The position numbers were made by a program, and so were the translations under genes. From NCBI GenBank assembly GCA_021713415.1, contig JAKJJQ010000094.1:1-6632 (forward strand): a stretch of DNA of 6,632 nt. The letters are read 5' to 3'. Source of the DNA: M0027 sp021713415 (lineage in GTDB: Bacteria; Pseudomonadota; Gammaproteobacteria; Francisellales; Francisellaceae). Under the pieces are notes generated by a model, which searched no databases, was not told the origin of the DNA, and saw only the letters and a program-made list of their open reading frames with translations. The stretch's first letter is position 1, and each line of letters begins with the position of its first letter. Below, one piece after another: positions 5,853 to 6,632 of the stretch.

Positions 5853-6260
5853 AATATCAGCTCCAGTTAAATCATCTAATTTCTTTAAAGTTTCTCTAGC
5901 AGTATGTTCAGAGTCTAAATCTAAACTCATTAATAACTGAACAAATGCATCTTTAAAGTCTTTACCATCAAAATAATTTGCCAGATTAGGGTATTTTTCT
6001 AGTATATCTACTAATCGTTTGGCTAATTCTTTGTCTCTTGAATATTTTAACACCAATTGAAAGAAAAATCGAAATCCTTGTGATGCGATTTCTTCTTCAT
6101 CTAGGACGCTAAGGTCAATTAATGTGATATCTTGAAATGCATATTTCTCAGCAAGTTCTTTATCTTCAAAGCAATTAAATATCGATAGGCTGTGAGGATA
6201 ACCTTGTTTTATGCCGTGATAAAGCAAAATTGGTACAACAATTGGAAGCTTATTATTTCC
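5655..6260 (-). CDS. rpn: Rpn family nuclease, copy C, C-terminal two-thirds (5' end lost in gap)
   Basis: From the N-gap to the stop codon this encodes NNKLPIVVPILLYHG through the C terminus, about 201 residues, nearly identical to copy B through the middle. It lacks the catalytic D and E region, which lies beyond the gap. Its tail differs: GVKQ-GAIQ with no GLEQ unit, then FLAMGLSPENVAKGTGLE in place of copy B's segment, and the common end TILKLKKDIHNQKKR. If the sequence right of the gap (6271-6632) belongs to the same gene, the whole protein would be about 317 residues and intact. Frames read through the Ns are artefacts, because the sequence right of the gap returns to an earlier part of the gene. 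Confidence 0.85.
   Translation of the reverse strand, partial: GNNKLPIVVPILLYHGIKQGYPHSLSIFNCFEDKELAEKYAFQDITLIDLSVLDEEEIASQGFRFFFQLVLKYSRDKELAKRLVDILEKYPNLANYFDGKDFKDAFVQLLMSLDLDSEHTARETLKKLDDLTGADIMTLREQWEAKATKKGVKQGAIQKAQETARNFLAMGLSPENVAKGTGLELETILKLKKDIHNQKKR
5861..5864 (-). promoter_or_regulatory. Internal Shine-Dalgarno in Rpn copy C
   Basis: GGAG on the minus strand, 8 nt before the ATG at 5852, is identical in sequence and spacing to the sites in copies A and B. Confidence 0.5.
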
Positions 6261-6270
6261 NNNNNNNNNN
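6261..6270. other. Assembly gap (10 N)
   Basis: Ten Ns separate two pieces of Rpn sequence. The left piece ends (6126-6260) with 135 bp that are repeated at 6271-6405 with four base differences. The gap length is therefore a placeholder. Either the two contig ends overlap and one gene was split, or a longer stretch between two paralogues is missing. Confidence 0.95.
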
Positions 6271-6632
6271 AATATCTTGAAATGCATATTTCTCAGCAAG
6301 TTTTTTATTTTCAAAGCAATTAAATATCGATAGGCTGTGAGGATAACCTTGTTTTGTGCCGTGATAAAGCAAAATTGGTACAACAATTGGAAGCTTATTA
6401 TTTCCCTTAGCAAGATGTTTTTCCATGATTCGAATGACATACTTATGAAACCTAAATGGTAAAATATCATGATCTTTTAAGCCACTTTCATGTTCACAGA
6501 GAAAGTAAATATAGGCTTTTTTGCCTTTAATTGGCACACTCCAAAGTACATCGGTAATCAATTTTCTTAACTCTTGATCAATATGTTCGCTTGGTTCAAG
6601 CTTCATTTTTGAGAAATTAGCAAGCTCAACTA
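6271..6632 (-). CDS. rpn: Rpn family nuclease, N-terminal/central fragment, copy D (both ends open)
   Basis: The minus strand reads from VELANFSK-MKLEPSEHIDQ at the window edge to EKYAFQDI at the gap, about 120 residues equivalent to 42-161 of copy B. It includes the TDVLW and CEHES nuclease motifs and the LPIVVPILLYHG block. Positions 6355-6632 are identical to copy B; the four differences all lie within 85 bp of the gap and change I to T, D to N and E to K, plus one silent change. The reading frame runs past the window end, so the true start is not seen; the ATG at 6606 is internal (M50 of copy B). It is probably the 5' part of copy C, or else a separate paralogue. Confidence 0.8.

Larger units (their letters stand above)
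5643..6260 (-). repeat. Second member of the long Rpn repeat (copy C)
   Basis: This matches 4506-5135 nearly base for base except for one missing 12-bp unit, the 48-bp variable block at 5715-5762, and a few single changes. Both members begin with CTAGTAAGCAG just past the gene's stop codon, which marks a shared downstream flank. The match is cut on the right by the N-gap. Confidence 0.9.

Noticed and set aside
5655..6470. 271-codon minus-strand frame through the N-gap
   Set aside because: It reads undefined bases and the wrong frame right of the gap; only the part left of the gap is genuine Rpn.
4266..6632. Rpn cluster as an insertion sequence with terminal inverted repeats
   Set aside because: Despite the name Transposase_31, the family is a PD-(D/E)XK nuclease and I see no terminal inverted repeats or target duplications around the copies; the shared flank is a direct repeat.

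Overview
The window is AT-rich bacterial DNA. It holds an outer-membrane-type lipoprotein, a decayed secreted-protein gene, and a cluster of Rpn family (PF04754, Transposase_31 / YhgA-like) nuclease genes. The Rpn architecture and the low GC content suggest a gammaproteobacterium with an accessory-rich genome, perhaps near the Legionellales or Francisella relatives. That placement is inference; no taxonomic marker such as rRNA or a core gene is present.

Positions 1-216 are non-coding and contain a two-part inverted repeat, an AT-rich promoter-like stretch and a strong Shine-Dalgarno (SD) sequence. Positions 217-3507 (+) encode a 1096-residue lipoprotein with a lipobox cysteine at residue 27. 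It has three or four N-terminal Ig-like/CARDB-like modules, three of which carry a close cysteine pair, followed by a long beta-propeller region with 12 clear Asp-box (S-x-D-x-G-x-x-W) motifs. A large hairpin follows the stop codon. Positions 3599-4265 (+) are a pseudogene of a small secreted protein: no usable start, a signal-peptide-like stretch in a different frame, and an in-frame TGA after which the protein clearly continues.

From 4266 to the end, everything is on the minus strand and made of Rpn copies. Copy A (4273-4508) keeps only the C-terminal domain. Copy B (4518-5483) is full length at 321 aa. Copy C (5655-6260) and copy D (6271-6632) are partial and separated by ten Ns; their ends overlap by 135 bp, so they may be one gene split by an assembly gap. 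The bodies of B, C and D are almost identical, while the tails of A, B and C differ in two ways: the number of G-x-x-Q tetrapeptides and a 48-bp equal-length variable block.

The most notable point is that each Rpn C-terminal domain begins with an in-frame ATG preceded by a good SD (GGAG, 8 nt away), whereas the full-length copy B has no visible SD. This matches the gene-within-gene toxin-antitoxin arrangement described for E. coli Rpn proteins, where full-length RpnL is a toxic antiphage nuclease and the internally translated, tetrapeptide-repeat-bearing RpnS inhibits it. Copy A is cut just upstream of that internal SD, so it looks like a free-standing RpnS-type antitoxin next to a full-length Rpn with a different tail.
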